Assembly: GCF_030159095.1 (NCBI RefSeq)
Contig: NZ_BRXS01000006.1
Coordinates: 496,001 to 560,000 of the forward strand
Length of the DNA stretch: 64,000 nt
From: Roseisolibacter agri
Lineage (GTDB): Bacteria; Gemmatimonadota; Gemmatimonadetes; Gemmatimonadales; Gemmatimonadaceae
Reading direction: 5' to 3'
How positions within the stretch are numbered: the first letter of the stretch is position 1; every line of letters begins with the position of its first letter. Below, in pieces: positions 44,901 through 53,242 of this stretch. The notes beneath the pieces were generated by a model that saw only the letters and a list, made by a program, of their open reading frames with translations, had not been told where the DNA came from and made no database searches. The position numbers were made by a program, and so were the translations under genes.

Positions 44901-45025
44901 GCGGGCCCCTGCGCCGGCAGGCGCGCGGGCGCGACCAGCGGGAAGGCGGCCGGCGTCAGGGCGGCGGCGGCTGCCGCGGCCCGGGCCCACGCCGAGCGGC
45001 GGGGCCGGGGGAATGGCACGGTCAT
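41987..45025 (-). CDS. Secreted S9-family (prolyl oligopeptidase-like) peptidase
   Basis: Serine peptidase of 1012 residues. The signal peptide runs to about 'APARLPAQGPARP'. A large beta-propeller fills residues about 60-740 ('TLSRDGRWLAYQIGPVVGDG', 'QIQVSDDGRAALAVTGIPYA'). The alpha/beta-hydrolase domain holds the catalytic triad: Ser in 'GIGGQSWGGYQSAYMI' (about residue 824), Asp in 'LIMSNDADGAVPWYQG' (about 913) and His in 'NYNGDGHNPRKRANQ' (about 944). Such enzymes release dipeptides or short peptides in the periplasm. It is longer than typical DPP-type members because of the extended propeller. Confidence 0.93.
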   Translation of the reverse strand: MTVPFPRPRRSAWARAAAAAAALTPAAFPLVAPARLPAQGPARPATAAPTGAGRALTQTEYDTWRGVQGTTLSRDGRWLAYQIGPVVGDGELVVRGTSAATEYRVPRGYTGRPQLTPNADSGFTAPPPVFSADGRIVAAMTYAPRAEFERARARRGSQPPRATLAMLSLADGKVTSVPRVRSFQMPRETGGWIAYLMEPADSAGRAAAANAARDSSARPAGAAATSPGGTPRPIAADSAARRERRKENGTTLVVRNLATGEETRIDDVVSYAFADSGRWLAYTTSSRTPARDGAWVRTLGPTGLGDETALASGRGNYRALTFDRGGRQVAFVTDRDAYTADKPTYTLFHARLDGRAPAARAIVTPAGIERGLVVSERGVSFVRDGSALVLGLAPAPLDSIPADSLADKAVLDLWHFRDLRLQPQQRLEAGRERGRAYTAVYTLGTGRLVRLGNDTLQQIQVSDDGRAALAVTGIPYAISQMWGEGGSDVWALDPRTGARRAVATKVPFQAQLSPGGNFAVFYQDRRWKTFDLRTGRTTDLTGALTNVRFDQETWDTPSDPAPWGVAGWTNGDRSLLVNSRYDVWELDPEGKRAPRVVTDSIGVRSRTVFRLVDLDREDRFINPAQPLLLSAFQDSTKAAGFYRDRLGATAAPERIVMADARFGQPLKARDAEVYAVTRQTYTESPDVWVGTRLDQLSKVTDANPQQAQYAWGNVELVTWRSDDGQQLQGLLYKPESFDASKKYPMVVYFYESLSDNLHQYHTPSGRNVINPVVYASNGYLVFFPDIAYTDGFPGRSAMQSIVPGVQSLIGRGYVDAKHIGIGGQSWGGYQSAYMITQTPLFAAAFLGAPVANMTSAYGGIRWESGVARAFQYEKGQSRIGKSIWDAPLRYIENSPLFYMDKVTTPMLIMSNDADGAVPWYQGIEMFVAARRFGKEAYLLNYNGDGHNPRKRANQLDVDRRMQQFFAHHLKGEPAPDWMRNGIPFLQKGRDQLQPPAAVPAVGGAATSQSSAP

Positions 45026-45181
45026 GGGAGGGGAGGAGACGCGTCGGCGGCGCGCGGAGGACGCGCCGCGCCGGCGGCGTGATGCTCGTGCGCGGGGGCT
45101 CGCGTCGCCCCGCCCACCCTGCCGGCTCCCCAGGATACGCGCCCGGCGCGGAGCCCGTTGGTGGGCCCGGTGTGCGGCCGG

Positions 45182-45871
45182 TCAGCCGGGCAGCAGGTCG
45201 GCGAAGACGAAGCCGCCCCGCTCCACGACCTCGCCGGGCCGCACGGGCACCGGGTGGCGGAAGACCGGTCCATCGTGCACGAAGGTGTGGAACTCGCCAC
45301 GCTCGCCGCACGGGTCCACGCCGGGCGGCAGCTCGTCGAGGAGCGCGTCGTCGTAGGCGCGGCCGGCGAAGCGCGGGTCGAGCTGCGCGGGGTCGACGCA
45401 CACGAGCGTCGCGCGGAAGCCGAGCGCGACGAAACGCCGTGCGAGCGCCGTCGTGTCCTCGCCCCAGAGCGGGAAGAGCCCGGCCAGCGCGTGCGGCTGC
45501 AGCAGCCGCTCGCGGTAGGCGCGCACGTCGGCGAGGAACAGGTCGCCGAAGACGACCGCCTCGCCCCGGTCGGCCGCGTAGGTCGCGAGCGAGTCGCCGG
45601 TCCGCGCCTCGTAGTCGTCGTTGGTGCACGCGGGCGGGATCCGCACCGTCGTCAGCGGCAGCCCGAGGGCCGCGGCCTGCGCGTCCAGCAGCGCGCGCCG
45701 CACGCCGTGCATGCTGATGCGGTCGTACTCGTCGGTCACCGTCGTCAGCAGGCCCTCGACGCGCACGCTGCCGTCGTGCAGCACGCGGTGCAGCGCGAGC
45801 GCGCTGTCCTTGCCGCCGCTCCAGCTCACGAGGGCGCGGGGCGCGGCGCGGGAGGCTACCTTCGTCGTCAT
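45182..45871 (-). CDS. DUF71-family ATP-pyrophosphatase (diphthine-ammonia-ligase-like)
   Basis: Protein of 229 residues with an N-type ATP-pyrophosphatase loop 'ALVSWSGGKDSALALHRVLH' at residues 14-33. Further family segments are 'VTDEYDRISMHGVRRALLDA', 'AVVFGDLFLADVRAYRERLL' and the C-terminal 'PCGERGEFHTFVHDGPVF'. In eukaryotes the family amidates diphthine on EF-2; bacteria lack diphthamide, so the bacterial reaction is unknown. The ATG at 45869-45871 has TAGGGT six bases upstream, a leaderless-type start. It diverges from the NmrA-like gene. Confidence 0.9.
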   Translation of the reverse strand: MTTKVASRAAPRALVSWSGGKDSALALHRVLHDGSVRVEGLLTTVTDEYDRISMHGVRRALLDAQAAALGLPLTTVRIPPACTNDDYEARTGDSLATYAADRGEAVVFGDLFLADVRAYRERLLQPHALAGLFPLWGEDTTALARRFVALGFRATLVCVDPAQLDPRFAGRAYDDALLDELPPGVDPCGERGEFHTFVHDGPVFRHPVPVRPGEVVERGGFVFADLLPG

Positions 45872-45877
45872 CGTGCA

Positions 45878-45883
45878 ACCCTA
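45878..45883 (-). promoter_or_regulatory. Leaderless-type -10 element of the DUF71 gene
   Basis: TAGGGT on the minus strand, then six bases (TGCACG), then the ATG at 45869-45871. Confidence 0.5.
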
Positions 45884-45940
45884 GACGACGGCCGGCGCGC
45901 GGGCAACGGCGCCTCCACCCCGCCCTTCCCGAGGCTCGCC

Positions 45941-46795
45941 ATGCTGCTCGTCGTCGGTGCCACCGGCAACGTCGGACGCCACCTGCTGCGCGAGCTGGCA
46001 GCCGCCGGCGCGGAGCCGCGCGCGCTCGCGCGCACCCTCGCCGCTCGCGAGGCCGCGACTGCGCTCGGCGCCGTGCCGGTCGCGGGCTCCCTGGACGACC
46101 GCGCGTCGCTCACGCGCGCGTTCGACGGCGTCGAGCGGCTCTTCCTCCTCAGCCCGCCCGACGCGCGCGAGGTCGCGCTGCAGTCGCACGCCATCGACGC
46201 GGCGGCCGCGGCGGGCGTGCGGCTGCTCGTGAAGCTGTCGGTCACGGGCGCCGACCCGACCGCCGACAACGTCCTCCAGCGCGACCACGGCGAGATCGAG
46301 GCGCGCGCCACGGCGCTCGGCGTGCCCAGCGTGTTCCTGCGCCCGACGCACTTCATGCAGAACCTGCTCGCGTCGGCCGACAGCATCGCGGGCGAGGGGC
46401 GACTCTATTCTCCGCCTACCGGCCCGATGCCGCTCATCGACGCGGCGGACGTCGCGGCCGTCGCGGCGCGCGTGCTGCTCGACGACGGCCACGCGGGGAA
46501 CGCGTACGAGCTGACCGGCGGCGCCGCGCACGCGTATCCTGAGATCGCCGCGATCCTCTCCGGCGTGCTCGGACGCGAGATCACGCACGTCAAGCTGCCC
46601 TCCGAGGTCGTGCGCGGCGCGATGCTCGGGCGCGGGATGGAGGCGTGGCTCGTCGACGCGCTGCTCGACCTCTACGCGCGCAGCGTCGACGGCGAGGGGA
46701 CGACGCCCACCGGGCACGTCGCGGCCATCACGGGACGCGCGCCGCGCACGCTGGCCGAGTTCGCGCGCGAGCACGCGGCGGCGTTCACGCGCTAG
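45941..46795 (+). CDS. NmrA-like NAD(P)-binding protein
   Basis: Rossmann-fold protein of 284 residues. The dinucleotide-binding motif '[20 protein letters not shown]' is at the very N-terminus, which supports the ATG at 45941. Other typical segments are '[20 protein letters not shown]', '[20 protein letters not shown]' and '[20 protein letters not shown]'. Members are redox sensors or reductases, such as the quinone oxidoreductase QorB and the regulator NmrA. The catalytic Tyr-x3-Lys of extended SDR enzymes is not evident. The stop TAG forms part of the promoter hexamer of the next gene. Confidence 0.9.
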   Translation: MLLVVGATGNVGRHLLRELAAAGAEPRALARTLAAREAATALGAVPVAGSLDDRASLTRAFDGVERLFLLSPPDAREVALQSHAIDAAAAAGVRLLVKLSVTGADPTADNVLQRDHGEIEARATALGVPSVFLRPTHFMQNLLASADSIAGEGRLYSPPTGPMPLIDAADVAAVAARVLLDDGHAGNAYELTGGAAHAYPEIAAILSGVLGREITHVKLPSEVVRGAMLGRGMEAWLVDALLDLYARSVDGEGTTPTGHVAAITGRAPRTLAEFAREHAAAFTR

Positions 46796-46798
46796 CTT
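46793..46798 (+). promoter_or_regulatory. Leaderless-type -10 element of the DUF502 gene
   Basis: TAGCTT, whose first three bases are the stop codon of the NmrA-like gene, is followed by six bases (TGGGCG) and the ATG at 46805. Confidence 0.5.
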
Positions 46799-46804
46799 TG
46801 GGCG

Positions 46805-47404
46805 ATGCGCGCCCTCGTCAACTACTTCCTGCGCGGACTCGTCGTCGTCGCGCCGCTCGCCTTCACGGGCTACGTGTGCTGGCGGCTGTTCGTGCTGATC
46901 GACGGGTGGCTCGGGCTCCCGATCCCCGGCCTCGGCTTCGTCGCGACGCTCGCGTTCCTGATCCTCATCGGCTTCCTCGCGTCCAGCTTCCTCGCGCGTG
47001 GGCTGTTCGCGGTCGTCGAGTCGCTGCTCACGCGGCTCCCGTTCGTGCGGCTGCTCTACGCCTCCACGAAGGACCTGCTCAACGCGTTCGTCGGCGAGCA
47101 GCGCCGCTTCGACCGCCCCGTCGTCGTGACGGTGTACCCGGAGTCGGAGGGCGCCGCGATCGGCTTCGTCACGCAGTCGTCGCTGGAGCACCTCGGCCTG
47201 CATGGCCAGGTCGCGGTCTACTTCCCGTTCTCGTACAGCGTCGCGGGGCACGTGCTGCTCTTCCCCGCCGACCGCGTGCGCCCGCTCCCCGCCGACAGCG
47301 CGGATGTGATGGCCTTCCTCGTCTCGGGCGGCGTGACGCGCGTGAGCGCCACGCCCGCGATCCCGCGCGAGGCCGTCGTGCCGCCCGCCGCCGCGCCGCA
47401 CTGA
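46805..47404 (+). CDS. DUF502-family membrane protein
   Basis: Membrane protein of 199 residues with two N-terminal helices ('[20 protein letters not shown]' and '[20 protein letters not shown]'). A soluble domain follows, with '[20 protein letters not shown]' and '[20 protein letters not shown]'. This is the DUF502 pattern, widespread in bacteria and plants, with no settled function. There is no ribosome binding site; the TAGCTT hexamer six bases before the ATG suggests a leaderless transcript. An amidohydrolase gene follows 23 bases later. Confidence 0.92.
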   Translation: MRALVNYFLRGLVVVAPLAFTGYVCWRLFVLIDGWLGLPIPGLGFVATLAFLILIGFLASSFLARGLFAVVESLLTRLPFVRLLYASTKDLLNAFVGEQRRFDRPVVVTVYPESEGAAIGFVTQSSLEHLGLHGQVAVYFPFSYSVAGHVLLFPADRVRPLPADSADVMAFLVSGGVTRVSATPAIPREAVVPPAAAPH

Positions 47405-47427
47405 CGCTCCCCCACTCGTCCTCGCAC

Positions 47428-48756
47428 ATGCTTCAGGTCCCTCGCGCGCGCCGGGCCGGCGGCCTCGCGCTCGTCGCCGCCGCATCGCTCGCCGGGTCGT
47501 CGCCGCTGCGCGCGCAGACGCCTCCCGCGGCCGCCGACACCACGCCGGCGCTGCTGCGCCCCGCCGCCGTGTGGGACGGCGAGGCCGACGCGCCGCGCGC
47601 CGACTGGGTGGTGCTCGTGCGCGGCACGCGCATCGCGGCCGTCGGCCCCGCGGCGGGCGTGGCCGCGCCCGCGAACGCACGCACCGTCGCGCTGCCCGGC
47701 ACGACGCTGATGCCCGGCATGATCGACGCGCACTCGCACGTGCTGCTGCACGCGTACAACGAGACGTCGTGGGACGACCAGGTGCTGAAGGAGCCGCTGT
47801 CGCTGCGCGTGGCGCGCGCGGTGAACCACCTCCGCGCGACGCTGCAGGCCGGCTTCACGACGCTGCGCGACCTCGGCACCGAGGGCGCCGGCGACGCCGA
47901 CGCGGGCCTCAAGGCCGCCGTCGAGCAGGGGATCATCCCCGGCCCGCGGCTCCTCATCGCGAACCGCGCGATCGTCGCCACGGGGAGCTACGGCCCCAAG
48001 GGCTTCGACCCGCGCTGGGAGGTGCCGCAGGGGGCCGAGGAGGCCGACGGCGTGGACGGGCTGGTGCGGACCATCCGCCGGCAGATCGGCAGTGGCGCCG
48101 ACGTCGTGAAGCTCTACGGCGACTACCGCTGGGGCCCGAACGGCGAGGCGCGGCCCACGTTCAGCGAGGCGGAGCTGCGCCTCGCCGTCGAGACGGCCGC
48201 CAGCTCCGGGCGCCCGGTCGTCGTCCACGCCAGCACGGCCGAGGGGATGCGGCGCGCGGCGGCGGCGGGCGTGCAGACCATCGAGCACGGTGACGAGGGC
48301 ACGCCCGAGGTCTTCCGGCTGATGGCGCAGAAGGGCGTGGCGCTGTGCCCCACCGTGGCCGCGGGCGACGCGATCAGCCGCTACCGCGGCTGGCGGCCGG
48401 GCAACGGGCCCGAGCCGGCGCGCATCACCGCCAAGCGCGCCTCGCTCAAGGCGGCCATCGCCGCCGGCGTCACCATCTGCAACGGCAGCGACGTCGGCGT
48501 CTTCCCGCACGGCGACAATGCGCGCGAGCCGGAGCTGCTGGTGTCGTACGGCCTGTCGCCGCTGCAGGCGGCGCGCGCGGCGACCAGCGTCACCGCGAAG
48601 GCGATCGGGCTCACGGACCGCGGGCGCGTCGCGACCGGGCTGCTCGCGGACCTCGTGGCCGTCGAGGGCGACCCGACGCGCGACGTGGGCGCGCTGCGGC
48701 GGGTGCGCTTCGTGATGAAGGGCGGGCAGGCCGTCGGCCTCCCCGCCCCTCACTGA
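47428..48756 (+). CDS. Secreted metal-dependent amidohydrolase (imidazolonepropionase-like)
   Basis: Protein of 442 residues with a Sec signal peptide ending '[10 protein letters not shown]'. The amidohydrolase barrel shows the metal site in full: HxH in '[19 protein letters not shown]', the bridging Lys in '[18 protein letters not shown]', His residues in '[13 protein letters not shown]' and '[13 protein letters not shown]', and Asp in '[15 protein letters not shown]'. The small beta-sandwich is made by both ends ('[15 protein letters not shown]' and '[14 protein letters not shown]'). Close relatives act on dipeptides or other amides in the periplasm. It converges on the next gene. Confidence 0.92.
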   Translation: MLQVPRARRAGGLALVAAASLAGSSPLRAQTPPAAADTTPALLRPAAVWDGEADAPRADWVVLVRGTRIAAVGPAAGVAAPANARTVALPGTTLMPGMIDAHSHVLLHAYNETSWDDQVLKEPLSLRVARAVNHLRATLQAGFTTLRDLGTEGAGDADAGLKAAVEQGIIPGPRLLIANRAIVATGSYGPKGFDPRWEVPQGAEEADGVDGLVRTIRRQIGSGADVVKLYGDYRWGPNGEARPTFSEAELRLAVETAASSGRPVVVHASTAEGMRRAAAAGVQTIEHGDEGTPEVFRLMAQKGVALCPTVAAGDAISRYRGWRPGNGPEPARITAKRASLKAAIAAGVTICNGSDVGVFPHGDNAREPELLVSYGLSPLQAARAATSVTAKAIGLTDRGRVATGLLADLVAVEGDPTRDVGALRRVRFVMKGGQAVGLPAPH

Positions 48757-48783
48757 TCGCTCGCCGGCGTCGGCGGCCGTGCG

Positions 48784-49440
48784 TCAGGTGCTCGACTTCG
48801 CGGCCGGCGCGCTGGTGCGCGGCGCGCGCACGGTGTCGGCGGCCTTGGGCGTCGTGCCCGTGAGGATGTCGCGCGACAGGCGCAGGTAGCCGTTCACCTG
48901 CTGCGCCTGCTTGCCGAGCGAGACGTTCGGCTGCAGCTGGCCGGCCGCCGTCGTGAGGCGGCCGTCGTCGACCTTGCTGTCCTTCAGCGCGTAGGCGTAC
49001 GCGAAGAAGCCCAGCTGCACGAGGTCCGGCACGCGCTCGGCCTTCGTCTCGGTCATGGCGAGCGTGTCGGCGATCGCCTGCAGCAGGTTGATCTGCACGC
49101 CCTTGGCGGGCGCCTTCTCCTGCAGCACGCCCGACATCAGGCGCAGCGCCTCGCCCAGGTAGGCGCGCTGCGTCGCCCCGTCGTCGGTCGGGAGGCGGCG
49201 CGTGTCGGCGAAGCGCACGAACGCGGCGGTCGGGCCGCCGGTCGTCGTGGGCGCCGCGGCGGTCGCGGGCGCGCCCGGGGTGGTCGGCGCCGCGGTGGCG
49301 GCCGAGTCGGCGGCGGTCGCGACGGGGGCCGGCGGGCGGCGGTCGAGCAGGAAGTAGGCGGCGCCGCCACCCACGACGAGCAGGATCAGCAGGACGAGCC
49401 AGAGCGGGGTGCCCCGGCGCTTGAAGTCGATTTCGGCCAT
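48784..49440 (-). CDS. Single-pass membrane protein, unknown function
   Basis: Protein of 218 residues. A short basic N-terminus ('MAEIDFKRRG') is followed by one membrane helix ('LWLVLLILLVVGGGAAYFLL'), an Ala/Thr/Pro-rich linker and a soluble helical domain from about residue 65. The domain contains 'RAYLGEALRLMSGVLQEKAP', 'QLGFFAYAYALKDSKVDDGR' and 'VNGYLRLSRDILTGTTPKAA'. The orientation should place the domain outside the cytoplasm. I recognise no family. The ATG at 49438-49440 is chosen because it puts the helix near the start. Confidence 0.75.
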   Translation of the reverse strand: MAEIDFKRRGTPLWLVLLILLVVGGGAAYFLLDRRPPAPVATAADSAATAAPTTPGAPATAAAPTTTGGPTAAFVRFADTRRLPTDDGATQRAYLGEALRLMSGVLQEKAPAKGVQINLLQAIADTLAMTETKAERVPDLVQLGFFAYAYALKDSKVDDGRLTTAAGQLQPNVSLGKQAQQVNGYLRLSRDILTGTTPKAADTVRAPRTSAPAAKSST

Positions 49441-49512
49441 GACTCGGAGAGGAGGCGGTTCGGGGAGGGCCGGCGTCGCGTGGCCGCGCCGTCCGGTCAG
49501 CCCTGAACACAA

Positions 49513-49551
49513 GCGAGGGCCGGAGGGACACGCAACCCGGCGGGCCCTCGC
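49513..49551 (-). terminator. Possible terminator after the M3 peptidase gene
   Basis: Nine paired bases (gcgagggcc with ggccctcgc) enclose a 21-base loop just downstream of the peptidase stop on the minus strand. It is weaker than the other hairpins here. Confidence 0.4.
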
Positions 49552-49557
49552 TGCGCC

Positions 49558-51327
49558 CTACCCCGCGGCCAGCCGCCCCTGCAGCGCCTCGATCCGCTCC
49601 GCCACGAGCCCGATCAGCTCCCCCATGCCCGCCGCGTCGAAGACGAGCTTCGCGCCGGCGGCCTGGTAGATCTCCGGCAGCGAGCGCGTGCCGCCGAGGC
49701 TCAGCGCCGCCTTGTAGCGCCGCACCGCGTCCTGCGGGTCCTGGAGGCTGCGCCGCCACACCTGCAGCGCGCCGAGCTGCGCGATGCCGTACTCGATGTA
49801 GTAGAACGGCAGCTCGAAGATGTGGAGCTGGCGATACCAGCGCGCCACGCGCTCGCGTTCCAGCCCGCCCCAGTCGACGCCGCGCTCGAAGCGCGCGCGC
49901 AGGTCAAGCCACGCCGCGTCGCGCGCGTCCGCGTCGGCGCCGGCGGGATCGGTGTAGATCCACCGCTGGAACGCGTCCACGCTCGCGATGTGCGGCAGCG
50001 TCGTCACCACCTCGACGAGGTGCTCCAGCTCCGCCGACAGCGCCTCCTCGGGCTCGTAGTAGCCGGTCGGGCGCGCGAGGTGCGGCGCGGCGAGCAGCTC
50101 CATCGACATCGACGCCAGCTCCGCCGCCTCGTGCCCCGTCGAGCGCTGCCAGATCAGCGGCAGCCCGTGCGACGCGAAGTCGTGGAAGCAGTGCCCCGCC
50201 TCGTGGACGAGCGTGTTGACGTCGTCCGGGACGCCGACCGCGTTCATGAAGATGAACGGCCGCCCGCGGAAGCTGAGCTTCGTGCAGTAGCCGCCGGGCG
50301 CCTTCCCCGGCCGGCTCTCCAGGTCGAGCAGGCGCTCGCGCGCCATCAGGTCGAACTGCTCGCCGAGCTCCGGATCGAGCGTCGCGAAGATGCGGCGCGC
50401 CGCGGCGACGAACTCGGGCACCTCGCTGAACGGCTTCAGCGGCCGGTCGCGGAACAGGTCCACGCCGAGGTCCCACGGGCGCAGCTGCGCGACGCCCAGC
50501 TTCTCGCGCCGCCACGCGTGCAGCCGCTCGGCCACCGGCGTCACGGTCGACTCCACCGCCTCGTGGAAGCGCTGCACGTCGTCCGGCCCGTAGTCGAAGC
50601 GGTGCTTCGCGGCGAAGCAGTACTCCATGAAGTTCGGGAAGCCGGCGTTCGCGCCGACCTGCACGCGCTTCTCGTACATGCGGTCGAACAGCGCCGCCAG
50701 CTCGTCGCGCTTGTCGAGGTAGGCCTCCGCACCCTTCCGGAACGCGCGCTCGCGCACCGCGCGGTCGGGGCTCTTGAGGAACGGCTGCAGCTGCGGGATG
50801 GTCTTGCGCTCGCCGTCCCAGTCGGCGGCGAGCCCGCCGACGATCTTCTGGTACGCGGCCGACAGCTCCTCCAGCTCCGCGAACAGCGGCACGTTGGCCT
50901 CGCGGAAGATCTCGGCGTCGGCGCGGAAGCGCTTCAGCGTCGTCTCGAGGTCCGGGCGCGACCACCCGAGGTCGAGCAGCCGCTTCGAGAGCCGCACCTC
51001 CTGCTCGTCGAGCTTCGGGAAGACGTCGGTCGAGAAGCGCAGGTACGCCGCCTCCTTCGCCGCGTCCGCCGTGTCGCCCGTGTAGGCGATCATGGCGAGC
51101 GTGCCCGCCTCGCCCACGAGCGCGTCGAGGCGCGACCACGCGCCGAGCCACTCCTCGACGTCGGCGGCGGTGAGCGGCGCGGTCGCAAGCGCCTCGTAGT
51201 ACGGCGCGACGTCGTCCCACGTCGCGTCGGCGAAGGCCTCGGGCGAGGCGGGGAGCTCGGGAAGCGGCGCGATGGTCACGGAGCCGTTGGGCTTGAGCGT
51301 TCGGAGCGGGCGGCGCATGTCGCCCAC
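49558..51327 (-). CDS. M3-family oligoendopeptidase (PepF-like)
   Basis: Zinc peptidase of 589 residues that trims short peptides in the cytoplasm. The zinc motif HEAGH is in 'VNTLVHEAGHCFHDFASHGL' (about residues 368-387), with the third ligand Glu downstream in 'AAELASMSMELLAAPHLARP'. The N-terminal helical oligo-F region ('DAKEAAYLRFSTDVF'-like) and the C-terminal 'PFYYIEYGIAQLGALQVWRR' match the family. I keep the GTG at 51325-51327 because TATCAT lies eight bases upstream, which fits a near-leaderless start. The ATG nine bases later (51316-51318) is the alternative. Confidence 0.93.
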   Translation of the reverse strand: MGDMRRPLRTLKPNGSVTIAPLPELPASPEAFADATWDDVAPYYEALATAPLTAADVEEWLGAWSRLDALVGEAGTLAMIAYTGDTADAAKEAAYLRFSTDVFPKLDEQEVRLSKRLLDLGWSRPDLETTLKRFRADAEIFREANVPLFAELEELSAAYQKIVGGLAADWDGERKTIPQLQPFLKSPDRAVRERAFRKGAEAYLDKRDELAALFDRMYEKRVQVGANAGFPNFMEYCFAAKHRFDYGPDDVQRFHEAVESTVTPVAERLHAWRREKLGVAQLRPWDLGVDLFRDRPLKPFSEVPEFVAAARRIFATLDPELGEQFDLMARERLLDLESRPGKAPGGYCTKLSFRGRPFIFMNAVGVPDDVNTLVHEAGHCFHDFASHGLPLIWQRSTGHEAAELASMSMELLAAPHLARPTGYYEPEEALSAELEHLVEVVTTLPHIASVDAFQRWIYTDPAGADADARDAAWLDLRARFERGVDWGGLERERVARWYRQLHIFELPFYYIEYGIAQLGALQVWRRSLQDPQDAVRRYKAALSLGGTRSLPEIYQAAGAKLVFDAAGMGELIGLVAERIEALQGRLAAG

Positions 51328-51335
51328 GCCCTGGC

Positions 51336-51341
51336 ATGATA
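51336..51341 (-). promoter_or_regulatory. -10 element of the M3 peptidase gene
   Basis: TATCAT on the minus strand, eight bases before GTG and 17 before the alternative ATG. No good -35 is visible. Confidence 0.5.
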
Positions 51342-51397
51342 CGGCGCTCCCGGCACTCGGGGCGAGTGCCGGGGTGCGACGCGGCTCACCGGGCGGC

Positions 51398-52693
51398 TCA
51401 CGGCTTCGGCGCGATCCGCCAGAGCTCTCCCGCCGTCGTGTCGGTCACGACGTACAGCGCGCCGTCCGGCCCCTGCTTCACGTCGCGGATGCGCTGCGCG
51501 CGATCGACCAGCAGGTGCTCCTCGCCGGTGACGCGGTCGTTCGCGATGGTCAGGCGCACGAGGCGGCGCTGCCCCATCGCGCCGACGAACAGGCTCCCCT
51601 TCCACGCCGGGAACGCGTTCCCCGTGTAGAACTGCGCGCCGGACGGCGCGATCACCGGATCCCAGTAGTACACGGGCTGCTCGGTGCCCTCGCGCGTCGT
51701 CGCGCCGCCCGAGTTCCGGATCGGCATTCCCGCGTACTCGATGCCGTACGCGGCGAGGGGCCAGCCGTAGTTCTTCCCTTTCTGCACGAGATTGAGCTCG
51801 TCGCCGCCGCGCGTGCCGTGCTCGATCTCCCACAGCCGCCCCTGCGCGTCGAACGCCGCCGCCTGCACGTTGCGGTGCCCGAGCGAGAAGATCTCGGGGC
51901 GCGCGCCCTGGCGGCCGACGAAGGGGTTGTCGCGCGGCGCCGCGCCATCGGGGGTGATGCGGATGATCTTCCCCATGTGGCTGCCGAGGTCCTGCGCCTG
52001 CGGGCGGATGACCGTGTCGGAGCGCTCGCCGAGCGTGAGGTAGAGCATGCCGTCCGGCCCGAAGGCGATGCGCGAGCCGAAGTGCATCGTGCCGTCGTAG
52101 GACGGCATCGCGCGGAAGATCACGCGCACCTGCTCGAGGCTCCGGCGATCGGCGCTCAGCACGCCGCGCGCGACGCTGGTGGCGTTCCCGTCGCCGCGCG
52201 GCTCGCTGAAGCTCCAGAAGATCGTGCGGTCCGTCTCGAAGCGCGGGCTGAGCGCGACGTCCAGCAGGCCACCCTGGCCGCGGCCATCGACCGCGGGCAG
52301 GCCGGCGATCGGCGGGCTCACCTTCCCGGCGCTCGTGACGAGGCGGAGGCGCCCCGGCTTCTCGGTCACGAGGAAGTCGCCGCCCGGCAGCGGCTCGACG
52401 GCCCACGGCTTCTCGAGCCGTCCCGCGACGACGGTGACGTCGAAGGCGACGTTGGTCGGCGCGGCGCACGCGCGCGTCTGCCCGGCGAACGCGGGGCGCT
52501 GCGTGGGGGCGTTGGCGGCGCGCGTCTCCAGCGGCTGGCACGCGGGCTGGGTCGCCGACTGGCTCGCCGACTGGCTCGCCGGCTGCGCGGCGACGGCGGC
52601 GGCACGCTCGGCCGCCTCCGCGCGCGGCAGGCAGCCGGCGCCGACGCTCGCGAGCGCGATGAGGGGCAGGATGGCGCGGCGGGGGTGGTGCAT
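51398..52693 (-). CDS. PQQ-type soluble aldose dehydrogenase-like lipoprotein
   Basis: Six-bladed propeller protein of 431 residues, related to glucose/sorbosone dehydrogenase and YliI. The signal ends in lipobox 'VGAGC'. A low-complexity segment of Ala, Gln and Ser follows ('QPASQSASQSATQPACQP'), encoded by a 12-base tandem repeat. The propeller carries 'LEKPWAVEPLPGGDFLVTEK', 'GQGGLLDVALSPRF', 'LGSHMGKIIRITPDGAAPRD', 'FSLGHRNVQAAAFDAQGRLW' and 'EIEHGTRGGDELNLVQKGKN'. These are the His- and Arg-rich PQQ and calcium contacts of the family. It would oxidise sugars in the periplasm if PQQ is available. The ATG at 52691-52693 gives a normal signal peptide. Confidence 0.9.
   Translation of the reverse strand: MHHPRRAILPLIALASVGAGCLPRAEAAERAAAVAAQPASQSASQSATQPACQPLETRAANAPTQRPAFAGQTRACAAPTNVAFDVTVVAGRLEKPWAVEPLPGGDFLVTEKPGRLRLVTSAGKVSPPIAGLPAVDGRGQGGLLDVALSPRFETDRTIFWSFSEPRGDGNATSVARGVLSADRRSLEQVRVIFRAMPSYDGTMHFGSRIAFGPDGMLYLTLGERSDTVIRPQAQDLGSHMGKIIRITPDGAAPRDNPFVGRQGARPEIFSLGHRNVQAAAFDAQGRLWEIEHGTRGGDELNLVQKGKNYGWPLAAYGIEYAGMPIRNSGGATTREGTEQPVYYWDPVIAPSGAQFYTGNAFPAWKGSLFVGAMGQRRLVRLTIANDRVTGEEHLLVDRAQRIRDVKQGPDGALYVVTDTTAGELWRIAPKP
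52552..52587. repeat. 12-base tandem repeat inside the sugar dehydrogenase gene
   Basis: Three units of about ctcgccgactgg in tandem encode the 'ASQSASQSATQ'-like linker after the lipobox. Two units differ by one base and the third is more diverged. Confidence 0.7.
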
Positions 52694-52720
52694 GCGTTCG
52701 GTCCTCGCAGGAGTGGGCGG

Positions 52721-52748
52721 GCCGGCACGTGAAGGACACGTGGCCGGC
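52721..52748 (-). terminator. Hairpin between the adhesin-E-like and dehydrogenase genes
   Basis: gccggcacgtg (52721-52731) pairs with cacgtggccggc (52737-52748) with a one-base bulge and a 5-base loop. It may end the adhesin-E-like transcript. Confidence 0.45.
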
Positions 52749-52813
52749 TCGCGGATCAGGCTCCGGTCGAGGGGCAGTCTACGTGCCGCCGCGCGGCACG
52801 CCACCCGTGCATG

Positions 52814-53242
52814 TCAGGCGCGTGTGCGGATCGACGCGCACGCCTCGCGTGCCAGCATCCCGCCAATGCTCTCCGCCGCGTGCCGGTTCCACGCGGGCGC
52901 CGCCTGCTGGAACGAGAGGTCCGCCACGACGTCGCCGCCCTTCGTGAACGCCGACGAGGCCCACGTGCGCGTCGCCTGCGCCCGGCAGTCGATCTCGACG
53001 ACGTCGATCGAGTAGCGCACGCCCGCGTCCCACGCCTGCGGGCTGGCGGCGCGCTCGTGGAAGCTCCACCGCAGCTGCACCGTGTACGGCCCGGCGCCCT
53101 GCACCGTGCTCGCGTCCAGATCGACGCTCACCTCGTCGAACGCCAGCACCGGGCGCCACATCCAGTCGGGAGCCGGAGCGGGCGCCGGAGCCAGCAGGAG
53201 CGCGGCGGCGGTGGCGAGCGGCGTCAGGGCGGCGAAGAGCAC
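52814..53242 (-). CDS. Small secreted protein, surface-adhesin-E-like
   Basis: Protein of 142 residues with a signal peptide ('LFAALTPLATAAALLLAPAP') and a compact C-terminal domain. 'RYSIDVVEIDCRAQATRTWA' followed by 'AAPAWNRHAAESIGGMLARE' and a final Cys resembles the surface-adhesin E domain, which has a conserved Cys pair and an 'x-x-D-C' strand. The two Cys could form a disulfide. It starts at GTG (53240-53242) with GAGG a few bases upstream. The family call is from pattern memory and is moderate. Confidence 0.65.
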   Translation of the reverse strand: MLFAALTPLATAAALLLAPAPAPAPDWMWRPVLAFDEVSVDLDASTVQGAGPYTVQLRWSFHERAASPQAWDAGVRYSIDVVEIDCRAQATRTWASSAFTKGGDVVADLSFQQAAPAWNRHAAESIGGMLAREACASIRTRA

